Source: Deltaproteobacteria bacterium (lineage in GTDB: Bacteria; Myxococcota; JADLHZ01). Taken from it: 64,000 nt of DNA. Below the pieces are notes generated by a model. The model had not been told where the DNA came from and searched no databases. It saw only the letters and a list, made by a program, of their open reading frames with translations. Numbering within the stretch: the stretch's first letter is position 1; the number at the start of each line of letters is the position of its first letter. Below, in pieces: positions 51,349-59,646 of the stretch. The stretch is taken from assembly GCA_020848545.1 (NCBI GenBank), contig JADLHZ010000036.1, forward strand, positions 1 to 64,000. Direction: 5' to 3'. A program made the translations under genes and the position numbers.

Positions 51349-52722
51349 ATGGACGCGGAAAAATTACGCAAGCTAAAAGACGAGGCGGCGAAGTACCTCG
51401 GCAAAGGGCGGGTCGACAAGGCGCTCGAGATCTACGCCAAGGTGCTCGAGAGCGATCCACACGACCTGCAATCGCGCCTGAAGTGCGGTGACCTCTATCG
51501 TCGCCTCGGAAAAGACGCAGAAGCCATCGCCTGCTACCACCAAGTCGCCGAGGCGTACGCCAACGAGGGCTTGTTGCTGAAGGCGATCGCCGTCTGCAAG
51601 CTGATCCTCGAGGTCGACGAGAACCACACGGCGACGCAGTCGATGCTCGCCGGCCTCTACGCGAAGAAGAGCGGGTCCGCGAAGCCTGCCGCCGCCGCTG
51701 CGCCGGCTGCGAAGAGCGCCGACGCCGCGCCGCCGCCGCCGCCGCTCCCGATCGACATGCTCGACATCGCCGCGCCGCTCGAGCCGATGATGGTCGACGT
51801 CGGCGACGTCGTGCTCGAAGACATGCCGGAAGTCGACATGCCGGCCGTCCCCGCGGCGCCGCCGCCCACCGAGGCGCGTGAAGATCTGCCGCAGATCCCG
51901 CTCTTCTCCGATCTGTCGAAGAACGCGTTCATCTCGCTGATGGAGCGGATGAAGATGCGCACGGCGCAGACCGGCGAAGTGATCATTCAAGAAGGCGGCA
52001 AGGGCGACTCGTTCTTCATCATCGCGCAGGGTAAGGTGCACGTGGAGAAGAACGCGGACGGCAAGCCGCTCGTGCTCGCGTCGCTCGGTGACGGCGCGTT
52101 CTTCGGCGAGATGGCGTTGCTCAGCGAGTCGCCGCGCACGGCCAGCGTCATCGTCGACGAGCCGACGCAGTTGTTCGAGATCTCGAAGTCGGTGCTCGAT
52201 CAGGTGTCGAAGGAGTACAGCTCGGTGCAGCAAGTGCTCCTCCGCTTTTACAAGCAGCGCCTGCTCGCGAACCTGATGGCGACGAGCCGCATCTTCAAGC
52301 TGCTCACGGTCGATCAACGGAAGAAGCTCATCGAGCAGTTCAAGAGCCGCGAAGTGCCGGCGAACGAAGTGATCCTCAGCGAAGGGCAGAAGGGCGACGG
52401 CCTCTATTTGATCCTGTCAGGCCGTGTGAAGATCCTGAAGCTGAAAGGCGAGACGAAGCAGGTCGTCGTCGCGCGGTTGAAGGAAGGCGAAGTCTTCGGC
52501 GAAATGTCGCTCCTGTCGAACGCGCCGGTGAGCGCCACCGTGACGGCCGAGAAGCGCTCGATCATCCTGCGCCTGCCGCGCAAGTCGTTCGCGGAAGTCT
52601 TGTCGACGCACCCGCAGCTCTTGGAGCACATCAGCCAGCTCTCGGACGAACGCTCGAAGATGACCGAAGCGATCGTCGCCGGCACGGTCGCGGTGCACGA
52701 AGACGACGTCATGCTCGTGTGA
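51349..52722 (+). CDS. TPR protein with two cyclic-nucleotide-binding domains
   Basis: 457 aa. Residues 1-105 carry TPR-like repeats (AAKYLGKGRVDKALEIYAKV, GDLYRRLGKDAEAIACYHQV). An Ala/Pro-rich linker precedes two cNMP-binding beta-rolls at about 190-305 (EGGKGDSFFIIAQGKVHVEK, FFGEMALLSESPRTASV) and about 325-440 (EGQKGDGLYLILSGRVKILK, VFGEMSLLSNAPVSATV). Both have the FGE cassette and PRT/PVS-type ends; the first matches the cAMP-binding RTA pattern, the second is altered. No DNA-binding domain is present. It probably acts as a regulatory scaffold. Confidence 0.82.
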   Translation: MDAEKLRKLKDEAAKYLGKGRVDKALEIYAKVLESDPHDLQSRLKCGDLYRRLGKDAEAIACYHQVAEAYANEGLLLKAIAVCKLILEVDENHTATQSMLAGLYAKKSGSAKPAAAAAPAAKSADAAPPPPPLPIDMLDIAAPLEPMMVDVGDVVLEDMPEVDMPAVPAAPPPTEAREDLPQIPLFSDLSKNAFISLMERMKMRTAQTGEVIIQEGGKGDSFFIIAQGKVHVEKNADGKPLVLASLGDGAFFGEMALLSESPRTASVIVDEPTQLFEISKSVLDQVSKEYSSVQQVLLRFYKQRLLANLMATSRIFKLLTVDQRKKLIEQFKSREVPANEVILSEGQKGDGLYLILSGRVKILKLKGETKQVVVARLKEGEVFGEMSLLSNAPVSATVTAEKRSIILRLPRKSFAEVLSTHPQLLEHISQLSDERSKMTEAIVAGTVAVHEDDVMLV

Positions 52723-52847
52723 AAAAATCGCGATACGGGCGCGTCTGCTTCGTTGCTCGGTCGCTGCGCTGCTCGGCGTAGCTCCGCTACGCCTGCGCTG
52801 CTCACTTCGTCGCGCCTCGCATACGCAACCCGTCTCACGATTTTTTC
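52721..52847. repeat. Long imperfect palindrome after the cNMP-binding gene
   Basis: GAAAAAATCG (52721-52730) is matched by CGATTTTTTC (52838-52847). The centre is a strong hairpin, GGCGTAGC/GCTACGCC with a TCC loop (about 52776-52794), flanked by direct copies of TGCGCTGCTC. The right arm ends in T-runs, so it could act as a rightward terminator; the left arm gives T-runs on the other strand. Confidence 0.65.
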
Positions 52848-52863
52848 CTTGCTCGTCACCGGC

Positions 52864-52966
52864 AGGGGACCGGGGCCGAAAAGGGACCGGGGAGAGAGGA
52901 CCGGGGAGAGTTTCCCCGATCCCTTTTCGTTTGCTCGTTTTCGCTTCTCTCCCCGGTCCCTTTTCG
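52864..52966. repeat. Nested inverted REP-like structure (REPIN-like)
   Basis: CGAAAAGGGACCGGGGAGAG (52877-52896) and its exact reverse complement (52947-52966) form a 20-bp inverted repeat. Inside it, a shorter GGACCGGGGA near 52899 faces TCCCCGATCC at 52913-52923 with one mismatch. A further partial copy (AGGGGACCGGGG) begins at 52864. It ends 15 bases before the start of the hydrolase gene. Confidence 0.85.
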
Positions 52967-52981
52967 CTAGGACGGCGCGCG

Positions 52982-54250
52982 ATGTGGTTGGCGCTGTTGA
53001 TTTGTTTGCTGGCGGCCTGCGTTTCTGTGGAGCCAGGGGGGACGAAGGCGGAGGAGACGGCGGCGCCGGCGCCGGTGGCCGAGACGCCGAGTGAGCCCGA
53101 AGAAGCGCCCGCCGAAGAGAGCGGGGCACCCTGCACCGAGAACGGCTGCGTGCGATCGCATAGGTTCGTCGGCCGCTACACGAAGGCAGTCATCCAGCCG
53201 CTGCTCGAGCCGGGCGTCACGATCGACAACGGCTACGCTGTCTACGTCATCCGTTACACGAGTGACGGCCAAGAAGTCGGCGCCACGATCACCGTGCCGA
53301 TCGGCGTCGCAGCGCCGGCCGGCGGCTTTCACATCGTGAGCAACCAGCATGGAACGACCGGCCTGGCCGATGTCTGCGCCGTCACCGGCACCACGTGGGG
53401 CACCGGGCTCGCCGGCGAATTCGGCGCCCGCGGAATGATCGGCGTGGCTCCCGACTATCACGGGCTCGGCGGCGCCGGCGTGCATCCGTACCTCGTGACC
53501 GCGAGCGAAGGACGGTCCGCGCTCGACTCGCTCCGCGCCGCCGCGGCGTTTGCGGACAAGATGCGCATCCCGATCTCTCGCCGCTTCGCAGTCGTCGGGC
53601 TCAGCCAAGGCGGCCATGCGGCGCTCGCCGCGGCAGCGTTGCATGCCACGTACGCAAAGGATCTCGACGTGCGAGCGTTCGCCGCCGCTGGCCCCGCGAG
53701 CGTACGCGAAGAGCTCTGGCGCGACGCGATGACCGTGCCGGGAGAGCATGTGGCGTACCATGCGCTCGTCTTCTACGCGTGGGCGAAGCACTACCCCTAC
53801 GCAGGGCCGTCGCCGTTTCAGGCGCCCGTCGCGGCGAAGATCGACGCGTGGATGGAGACCGCCTGCGCCTTCGGTCCGATCCCGGGCACGCCGGCGCTCG
53901 GGACGCTCTTGCCGCATGAGCCAGCCGCGCTGTTCACACCGGCGCTGCTCCACGGCTACGCGACGGGCGAGTGGGGTGCCCTTGCGGCCCTCCACGATGC
54001 GTTCGAAGCGAACCGCGTCCGGGCTTACGCGCAAACGGCGCCGCTCAGGATCTACCAAGGAGACGCCGACGCGACCGTGCCTGAGCCGCACACGCGCGCG
54101 ATGGTCGAGGATCTGCGAGCGGGCGGCGTCAGCGTCGACTACGTCGTCGTCCCGGGCGGCGCGCACACCGACGTCGCGTTCTCGTTCGTGGCGCAGAAGC
54201 AGTCGCACAGCGAAGACGCCGTCGCGTGGTTGGAAGCTCAGCTCGACTGA
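52982..54250 (+). CDS. Alpha/beta hydrolase lipoprotein (lipase/esterase-like)
   Basis: 422 aa from ATG 52982. The lipobox LLAAC gives a lipidated Cys near residue 13. A low-complexity Pro/Glu/Ala linker and a Cys-containing segment follow. The hydrolase domain has GLSQGGHAALAA (nucleophile Ser elbow), QGDADATVPEPHTRAM (probable Asp) and VPGGAHTDVAFSF (probable His). It resembles secretory lipases. No promoter was recognised; the REP-like structure occupies the upstream gap. Confidence 0.78.
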   Translation: MWLALLICLLAACVSVEPGGTKAEETAAPAPVAETPSEPEEAPAEESGAPCTENGCVRSHRFVGRYTKAVIQPLLEPGVTIDNGYAVYVIRYTSDGQEVGATITVPIGVAAPAGGFHIVSNQHGTTGLADVCAVTGTTWGTGLAGEFGARGMIGVAPDYHGLGGAGVHPYLVTASEGRSALDSLRAAAAFADKMRIPISRRFAVVGLSQGGHAALAAAALHATYAKDLDVRAFAAAGPASVREELWRDAMTVPGEHVAYHALVFYAWAKHYPYAGPSPFQAPVAAKIDAWMETACAFGPIPGTPALGTLLPHEPAALFTPALLHGYATGEWGALAALHDAFEANRVRAYAQTAPLRIYQGDADATVPEPHTRAMVEDLRAGGVSVDYVVVPGGAHTDVAFSFVAQKQSHSEDAVAWLEAQLD

Positions 54251-54263
54251 GCCACGTCAGAAT

Positions 54264-54292
54264 CTTTCGGCTCGGGAATCCACGGGTATAAT
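54264..54292 (+). promoter_or_regulatory. TATAAT -10 element seven bases from the start codon
   Basis: A perfect TATAAT (54287-54292) lies only 6 bases before ATG 54299; the -35 (CTTTCG at 54264-54269, 17-base spacer) is poor. If used, transcription starts at about the A of the ATG, giving a leaderless mRNA. No ribosome binding site precedes ATG 54299 or ATG 54305. Confidence 0.45.
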
Positions 54293-54298
54293 CCCGCC

Positions 54299-56644
54299 AT
54301 GGCGATGTCTCCTCAAGCCGTGCTCCAAGAGCTCAACGCGATCATCAATCAAGCGCAGGCCGTGCCGGACATGGTGCAGAACGCGCATCGCGCGATCCTG
54401 GCGGCGGTCTCGGGGCAAGCCTTCGCCATCTATCTGAATGACCCGCGCACGAACGAGCTCTTCTCTTGGTACGTCGTCAACGCGCCGTTCAAAGACGTCC
54501 GCTTCAAGCGCACGCAGGACAACATCGTTGGCTACGTGGGCGCCACTGGGCGCAGCCTGCGCGTCGCCGATGTCTACGACGCAAAGGCATTGCAGGCGCT
54601 CGACGCGCAGCTCCACTTCGATCCGCGCCTCGATCAGCAGTTCGGCTTCAAGACGACACAATCGCTCACCGTGCCCATCCTCCACGGCAACAGCTCGATG
54701 GGCGTGCTGCAGATTCTGAATCGCTCGCAGCCGACGCCGTTTTCGCCGGACGACGAAAAGCTCCTCGTCGAGATCGGCAAGATGATCGGCACCGGCTTCT
54801 ACAATATCCGCGTGCGGGCCGCGCTCGGTGCGCAAGGGCAAGCGGCGCCGCCTCCGCAGCAGCCGCAAGCGCAGCCGCCGCCGCAACAGCAAGCGTCGCA
54901 CGCGCAAGCGGCGCCGGCGGCCAAGGGCAAGGGCAAGTTCGCCATGCTCGTCGACAAGGGCGCGATCAAGCCGGACAAGCTCGAGCAGGCGCTGCAAGAG
55001 GCGCCGAAGCAGAAGCTCGACCCTGCCGTGTACCTCGTGCAGAACCTCGGCCTCTCGCGCAAAGACGTCGGCGCCTGCTTGAGCGCCTACTATCAAGTCC
55101 CGTTCTTCGAGTACGACGGCACGCAGCGCATCTCGGAAGAAGTGAAGCGCATGATCAAGCCGGACTTCCTCCAGCGCTACAAGTGCGCGCCGCTGAAGAA
55201 GGAGGGCGGCAACCTCGTCTTGATCGTGGACGATCCGCACGACGTCGGCCGCATCGACATGCTGCGCTCGACCGGCACGAGCGCCACCGTCAGCGTGCTC
55301 GTCGGCTTGCAAGACGACATCATGGCGTTGATCGACGCGTCGTACAGCGGGCCGCAAGAATCCATGAAGGACATCCTCGCGAACGCCGCCGACGAGGATC
55401 TCGCCGTCGACGACAACGCGAGCGCACAAGCGGGCGGCGAAGTCGGCGAGTCCGACAGCGCCGTCGTCAAGCTGGTGAACCAGATCATGCGCGAGGCGTA
55501 CGAGCGCGGCGTCAGCGACATTCACATCGAGCCGAACGGGCACGAAAATCCGGTCGCGGTGCGCTTCCGAAAAGACGGCGACTGCTACCTCCACCAGGAG
55601 CTGCCGCCCGCGTTCCGCCGCGCCGTCACCGCCCGCATCAAGATCTTGGCGAAGCTCGACATCGCCGAGCGGAGAAAGCCGCAGGACGGAAAGATCCGCT
55701 TCATGCTCAACAACAAGAAGGTCGAGCTGCGCGTCGCGACGATCCCGACGACCGAAGACAACGAAGACGTCGTCATGCGTATCTTGGCCGCGTCGAAGCC
55801 GCTGCCGCTCGAGAAGATGGGCTTCTCGGCGTACAACCTCGAGAACTTCAAGAAGATCCTCGACATGCCCTACGGCCTCGTCCTCGTCGTGGGGCCGACC
55901 GGCTCCGGTAAGACGACGACGCTGCACTCGGGCATGGGCTTCATCAACACGCCGGATCGCAAGATCTGGACGGCAGAAGATCCCGTCGAAATCACCCAGC
56001 GCGGCCTGCGCCAAGTGCAGGTGATGCCGAAGATCGACTTCACCTTCGCTGTGGCGATGAAGGCGTTCCTCCGCGCCGATCCCGACGTCATCATGGTCGG
56101 CGAAATGCGCGATCAAGAGACCGCCGAGACCGGCATCGAGGCCTCGCTCACCGGCCACTTGGTCTTGAGCACGCTGCACACGAACAGCGCGCCCGAGACG
56201 ATCACGCGCCTCTTGGACATGGAGCTCGATCCGTTCAGCTTCGCCGACGCGCTCCTCGGCGTGCTCGCGCAGCGCCTGCTGCGAACGCTCTGCGGCCAAT
56301 GTAAGGAAGCTTATACACCGGAGCAAAGCGAGCTGCAGGAGATGCGGCGGGCGTTCGATCACGAGGAGCGCTTCGCCCAGCTCATGCAGAGCAAGCCGCA
56401 GCTGTTTCGTGCGAAGGGCTGCCCGGCCTGCGGCAACTCCGGCTACAAAGGCCGCATGGGCGTGCACGAGCTGATGATCGCGTCGGACGGCATCAAGGCG
56501 CAGATCCAAAAGCGCGCGCGCGTCGCCGAGATCCGCGAGGCCGCGATCCAAGGCGGCATGTGGACGCTCCTGCAGGACGGCGTCGCGAAAGTGTTCGCCG
56601 GACACACCGACTTTCGCCAAGTCGCCGCGGTCTGCATCAAGTAG
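54299..56644 (+). CDS. PilB/GspE-family ATPase with N-terminal GAF domain
   Basis: 781 aa. A GAF domain occupies about residues 25-175 (AILAAVSGQAFAIYLNDPRT, SLTVPILHGNSSMGVLQILN). A Gln/Pro/Ala linker and an MshEN/GspE N-terminal domain (about 215-355) follow. The secretion ATPase has Walker A GPTGSGKT (532-539), Asp boxes (RADPDVIMVGEMRDQETAET), a His box (TGHLVLSTLHTNSAPETI) and the two Cys pairs of the zinc site (CGQC, CPAC). It powers type IV pilus extension or type II secretion. The GAF domain suggests ligand or light control. It lies alone, not in a pil cluster. Confidence 0.88.
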   Translation: MAMSPQAVLQELNAIINQAQAVPDMVQNAHRAILAAVSGQAFAIYLNDPRTNELFSWYVVNAPFKDVRFKRTQDNIVGYVGATGRSLRVADVYDAKALQALDAQLHFDPRLDQQFGFKTTQSLTVPILHGNSSMGVLQILNRSQPTPFSPDDEKLLVEIGKMIGTGFYNIRVRAALGAQGQAAPPPQQPQAQPPPQQQASHAQAAPAAKGKGKFAMLVDKGAIKPDKLEQALQEAPKQKLDPAVYLVQNLGLSRKDVGACLSAYYQVPFFEYDGTQRISEEVKRMIKPDFLQRYKCAPLKKEGGNLVLIVDDPHDVGRIDMLRSTGTSATVSVLVGLQDDIMALIDASYSGPQESMKDILANAADEDLAVDDNASAQAGGEVGESDSAVVKLVNQIMREAYERGVSDIHIEPNGHENPVAVRFRKDGDCYLHQELPPAFRRAVTARIKILAKLDIAERRKPQDGKIRFMLNNKKVELRVATIPTTEDNEDVVMRILAASKPLPLEKMGFSAYNLENFKKILDMPYGLVLVVGPTGSGKTTTLHSGMGFINTPDRKIWTAEDPVEITQRGLRQVQVMPKIDFTFAVAMKAFLRADPDVIMVGEMRDQETAETGIEASLTGHLVLSTLHTNSAPETITRLLDMELDPFSFADALLGVLAQRLLRTLCGQCKEAYTPEQSELQEMRRAFDHEERFAQLMQSKPQLFRAKGCPACGNSGYKGRMGVHELMIASDGIKAQIQKRARVAEIREAAIQGGMWTLLQDGVAKVFAGHTDFRQVAAVCIK

Positions 56645-58013
56645 ACGGCGCCGGCAATGCAGAGCCCGTGAGGTTGATCGCACGCCACTTTCCGGTGCGA
56701 AAGCGCCACCACAGCGTCACCGCGAGCAGCAGCACGTAGAGGACGATGCATGCCGTGGCGATCACATCGCCCATGCCGAACACGCGCACCGAGAGGTAGG
56801 CGATCGGCAAGAAGATGAGCCACGCGATGACGACGCGCGCCCACATGGCGAAGGTGGTGTCGCCAGCGGCGCGCAAGCTCTCGGCATACGTCATCGCCGT
56901 CGCGTCGAAGACTTGCCACGCCGAGCTCACCATCAGCATGCGCACGCCGCTCGTGCGGAACTCCGAGCCCGGCGCGCCGTTGGCGAAGAGCGAGAGCAGC
57001 TGCTCCGGCAAGAGCACGTACGCGAGGCCGGCGGTGAACTGCCACGCAACGACGGCGCGCAAGGTCAGACGGACGAGCTGCGGCACATCGTCTTTGCGCC
57101 CCTCGCCGATCGCTTGGCCGACGAGGATGGCGCCGGCGCTGGCGAGCCCGAACGCCGGCATGAACGCCACCGAGTTGAGCTGCAGCACGCTCATCATCGC
57201 CGCGAGCGCCGCCGTGCCGAGGCCGGCGACCACGATGTTGATGTACGCGTTGAAGGCGAAGAACTCGCCGAACCAGTTGAAGCCGCTCGGCACCCCGAAG
57301 CGGAGCATGCGTGCACACTCTTGCCACGACAAGCTTCGCGAGAACGCCACCGCGCCGCGCAAGCTGCGCAGGAACGGCACGAGGATCACCAAGAACCCGC
57401 TGAGCGTCCCGATGACGGCGGCGAGCGCAGCGCCGTCGACGCCCATCGCGGGCAGGCCGAAACGTCCGAAGACGAGCATCCAGCAAAGCGCCACGTTCAG
57501 CGCCATGGCGACGACGTTTGCGACCATCGGCAGCCGCGTTCGGCCGAGCCCGCCGTAGTAGTTCGCGAGCGCCTCGATGCCGATCGCCGCACCCGTGGAG
57601 AACAGGCGGATGCGCATGTAGCTCGCGAGCAGCGCGCGCACGTGGTCGTCGTAAGGCAGCAAGCCGAGGACGGGGTCGATCATCGGGATCGCGAGGAACG
57701 CGAAGAGCTGGGTGGCGATCGCGAGCGCGAGGCCGTAGACGCCGTAGCGCTTGGCCGCGTCCGGCTTGCCTTCGCCGAACAACTGCGCCGCGAAGCTCGA
57801 GATGATGAAGACGATGCCGAAGGGGAAGATCAGCACGCACGTGATGTTCATCGCGCCCGTCGTGGTCGCCGCGAGCGCCGCGTCACCCAAGTGGGCGACG
57901 AAGAGCGCGTCGCAGACGCCGATCACCGTCTGCGAGGAGCGCGAGATGACGATGGGCCACGCGAGCGTGAGCAGGGCGCGGAGAGTCGGTGAGGAGGGAG
58001 CGGATGACTGCAT
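56637..58013 (-). CDS. MATE family multidrug/Na+ efflux transporter
   Basis: 458 aa with about 12 hydrophobic helices in two homologous halves. The first helix region TLAWPIVISRSSQTVIGVCD and the repeated SSFAAQLFGEGKPDAAKRYG / LVGQAIGEGRKDDVPQLV pattern (G-Q-x-x-G) are typical of the MATE fold. It exports cationic compounds using a proton or sodium gradient. It converges on the PilB-like gene with an 8-base overlap. Upstream of it lies tRNA-Val on the same strand. Confidence 0.9.
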   Translation of the reverse strand: MQSSAPSSPTLRALLTLAWPIVISRSSQTVIGVCDALFVAHLGDAALAATTTGAMNITCVLIFPFGIVFIISSFAAQLFGEGKPDAAKRYGVYGLALAIATQLFAFLAIPMIDPVLGLLPYDDHVRALLASYMRIRLFSTGAAIGIEALANYYGGLGRTRLPMVANVVAMALNVALCWMLVFGRFGLPAMGVDGAALAAVIGTLSGFLVILVPFLRSLRGAVAFSRSLSWQECARMLRFGVPSGFNWFGEFFAFNAYINIVVAGLGTAALAAMMSVLQLNSVAFMPAFGLASAGAILVGQAIGEGRKDDVPQLVRLTLRAVVAWQFTAGLAYVLLPEQLLSLFANGAPGSEFRTSGVRMLMVSSAWQVFDATAMTYAESLRAAGDTTFAMWARVVIAWLIFLPIAYLSVRVFGMGDVIATACIVLYVLLLAVTLWWRFRTGKWRAINLTGSALPAPST

Positions 58014-58025
58014 GGGAATCGGTGG

Positions 58026-58097
58026 TGGGCGCAGTAGGGATTGAACCTACGACTTCGACCGTGTGAAGGTCGCACTCTCCCGCTGAGTTATGCGCCC
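58026..58097 (-). tRNA. tRNA-Val (anticodon CAC)
   Basis: A 72-base cloverleaf: acceptor GGGCGCA/TGCGCCC, D stem ACTC/GAGT, anticodon stem CGACC/GGTCG with loop TTCACAC (anticodon CAC), T stem GTAGG/CCTAC with loop TTCAATC, discriminator A. No CCA is encoded. It is intact, with no sign of an integrated element beside it. Confidence 0.95.
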
Positions 58098-58202
58098 AGG
58101 GAGCGCGGCAGAGTGGCGGCCTTCGACCATAAATCGTGGGAACGGTCAAGCGAGGGGGTCGGCCGTTGCTGCGAAAAAGCGCCGCTCCGCGCGCGGAAAA
58201 TT

Positions 58203-58230
58203 TTGCACCGCGCCGAGCCGCGTCTAAAGA
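58203..58230 (+). promoter_or_regulatory. Promoter TTGCAC-N16-TAAAGA before the solute-binding protein gene
   Basis: TTGCAC (58203-58208) and TAAAGA (58225-58230) with a 16-base spacer, 6 bases before ATG 58237. The same pair precedes the gene at 22802. The distance implies an mRNA with almost no leader. Confidence 0.5.
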
Positions 58231-58236
58231 GACCCC

Positions 58237-59646
58237 ATGCGCAACCTCACACGCCCCTTTGCCGTGATCGCCATGCTCGTCGTCGCCGCAGCTTGTGCTC
58301 CGCCAAAGCCAAAGGTGCCGCTGAACATCGGCCTCGTGTTGCCGCAGAGCGGAGCGCTCGTCACCGGCGAGCTGTATACGAACAGCACCAACCTCGCGAT
58401 CAAGCACATCACCGAAGCCGGCGGCATGCGCGGCAACGGCCAGCTCGTCGCGGTGAAAGAGGACTCCGGCGCGACGACCCAAGGCGCCGCCGACGCCATC
58501 GAGAAGATGAGCACGGAGAAGAACATCAAGCTCGCGATGACGATCACTTCGTCCGAGACCATCGGCATCGATGCGGCGACGAAGTTGCCCTTCGGCGCAG
58601 GGCCGACGGCGACCGCGAAGAAGATCCCGCTGATCTGTGTCGGCTGCTCGGCGCCGGACTTCGAGTGCATCGGGTTGCATCAATACGTGTTCGGCGCGGT
58701 CGCCACGGGCGGCGATCCCACGTGCGCGATGAACCCGACCGCCGGCACCATCGAGACGACGGGGTACGTCTACCGCATGGTCGAGACGAGCATTCCGCAA
58801 GGCGCGGCGCTCGCGCAGATGGCCCTCGCCGACGGTGCCTCGGTCATCGCCGGGCTCGCGGTGAACCTGCCGTTCGGCACAGCGCTCCTGAACCACCCGA
58901 TCGCCGGCGTGAAAAAGATCGTCACGGATGCGGCGAAAACCTACTCGGTCACCTCGGTGCACGAGCAAAGCCCGGCCGCGCTCGCGGCGAAGACGATGGT
59001 CGCCAGCGTGACGGCGCAGGAGTTCGAGGCGCACATCCGCACCGCGTACGACAACGCGATCGTCGACCACGCGATGGGGCCGGTGCAGGCGCTCATCGTC
59101 AACTCGTTCCCGGACTACAACAAGATCATCGCCACTGCCGCCCAGGCGAACGCCAAGAAGCCGAAGCTCTACTTCTCGTTCACCGGCTTCTCGAGCGAGC
59201 TGCTCGCGACCTCCGGCAACGCGCTCGCCGGCGCCAAGGGCACGAACTACGCGATTGCCGGCGGACCGTCGCCCGGCACCTTCGTCGAGGACTACGCGGC
59301 GATCGGCAACGTGCCCGTCGAGCAGGTGCGCGGCAGCATCTACGTCGACACGGCCTACGACGCGATGGTCCTCGCCGCGCTCGCCATCTACGCGACCGGC
59401 GTCGAGAGCCCGAGCGGAGAGGAAGTGAAGGCCAAGCTCGACACGCTGAACGATCCGAACGGCGAGGCCATCGGTTACAAAGAGTTCGCCAAGGCGAAGA
59501 AGATCCTCGATGCCGGCGGCGCGATCAATTACCAAGGCGTCAGCGGCAACGTCGACTTCTCGAAGACGAACGGCGTCAAGAGCCCTATCGGCAAGTGGGA
59601 GATCGCGATCGAAGGCGGTAACCCGGTGTTCAAGACGCTGCCCTGA
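58237..59646 (+). CDS. Periplasmic substrate-binding lipoprotein (branched-chain amino acid type)
   Basis: 469 aa. The lipobox VAAAC gives a lipidated Cys near residue 20. The fold pattern matches Peripla_BP_6/LivJ proteins: LNIGLVLPQSGALVTGE, AIKHITEAGGMRGNG, VAVKEDSGATTQGAADAI, and a late AYDAMVLAALAIYATG. Two internal Cys pairs (CVGC, C...C) are unusual. No permease or ATPase genes are adjacent, so it may serve a remote transporter or act as a sensor. The following receptor gene overlaps its stop (TGATG). Confidence 0.82.
   Translation: MRNLTRPFAVIAMLVVAAACAPPKPKVPLNIGLVLPQSGALVTGELYTNSTNLAIKHITEAGGMRGNGQLVAVKEDSGATTQGAADAIEKMSTEKNIKLAMTITSSETIGIDAATKLPFGAGPTATAKKIPLICVGCSAPDFECIGLHQYVFGAVATGGDPTCAMNPTAGTIETTGYVYRMVETSIPQGAALAQMALADGASVIAGLAVNLPFGTALLNHPIAGVKKIVTDAAKTYSVTSVHEQSPAALAAKTMVASVTAQEFEAHIRTAYDNAIVDHAMGPVQALIVNSFPDYNKIIATAAQANAKKPKLYFSFTGFSSELLATSGNALAGAKGTNYAIAGGPSPGTFVEDYAAIGNVPVEQVRGSIYVDTAYDAMVLAALAIYATGVESPSGEEVKAKLDTLNDPNGEAIGYKEFAKAKKILDAGGAINYQGVSGNVDFSKTNGVKSPIGKWEIAIEGGNPVFKTLP

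Noticed and set aside
58026-58097. Second integration site at tRNA-Val
   Set aside because: No duplicate of its 3' end and no integrase gene are present in the neighbourhood; xerD at 47.3 kb belongs to the scpA/scpB cluster.
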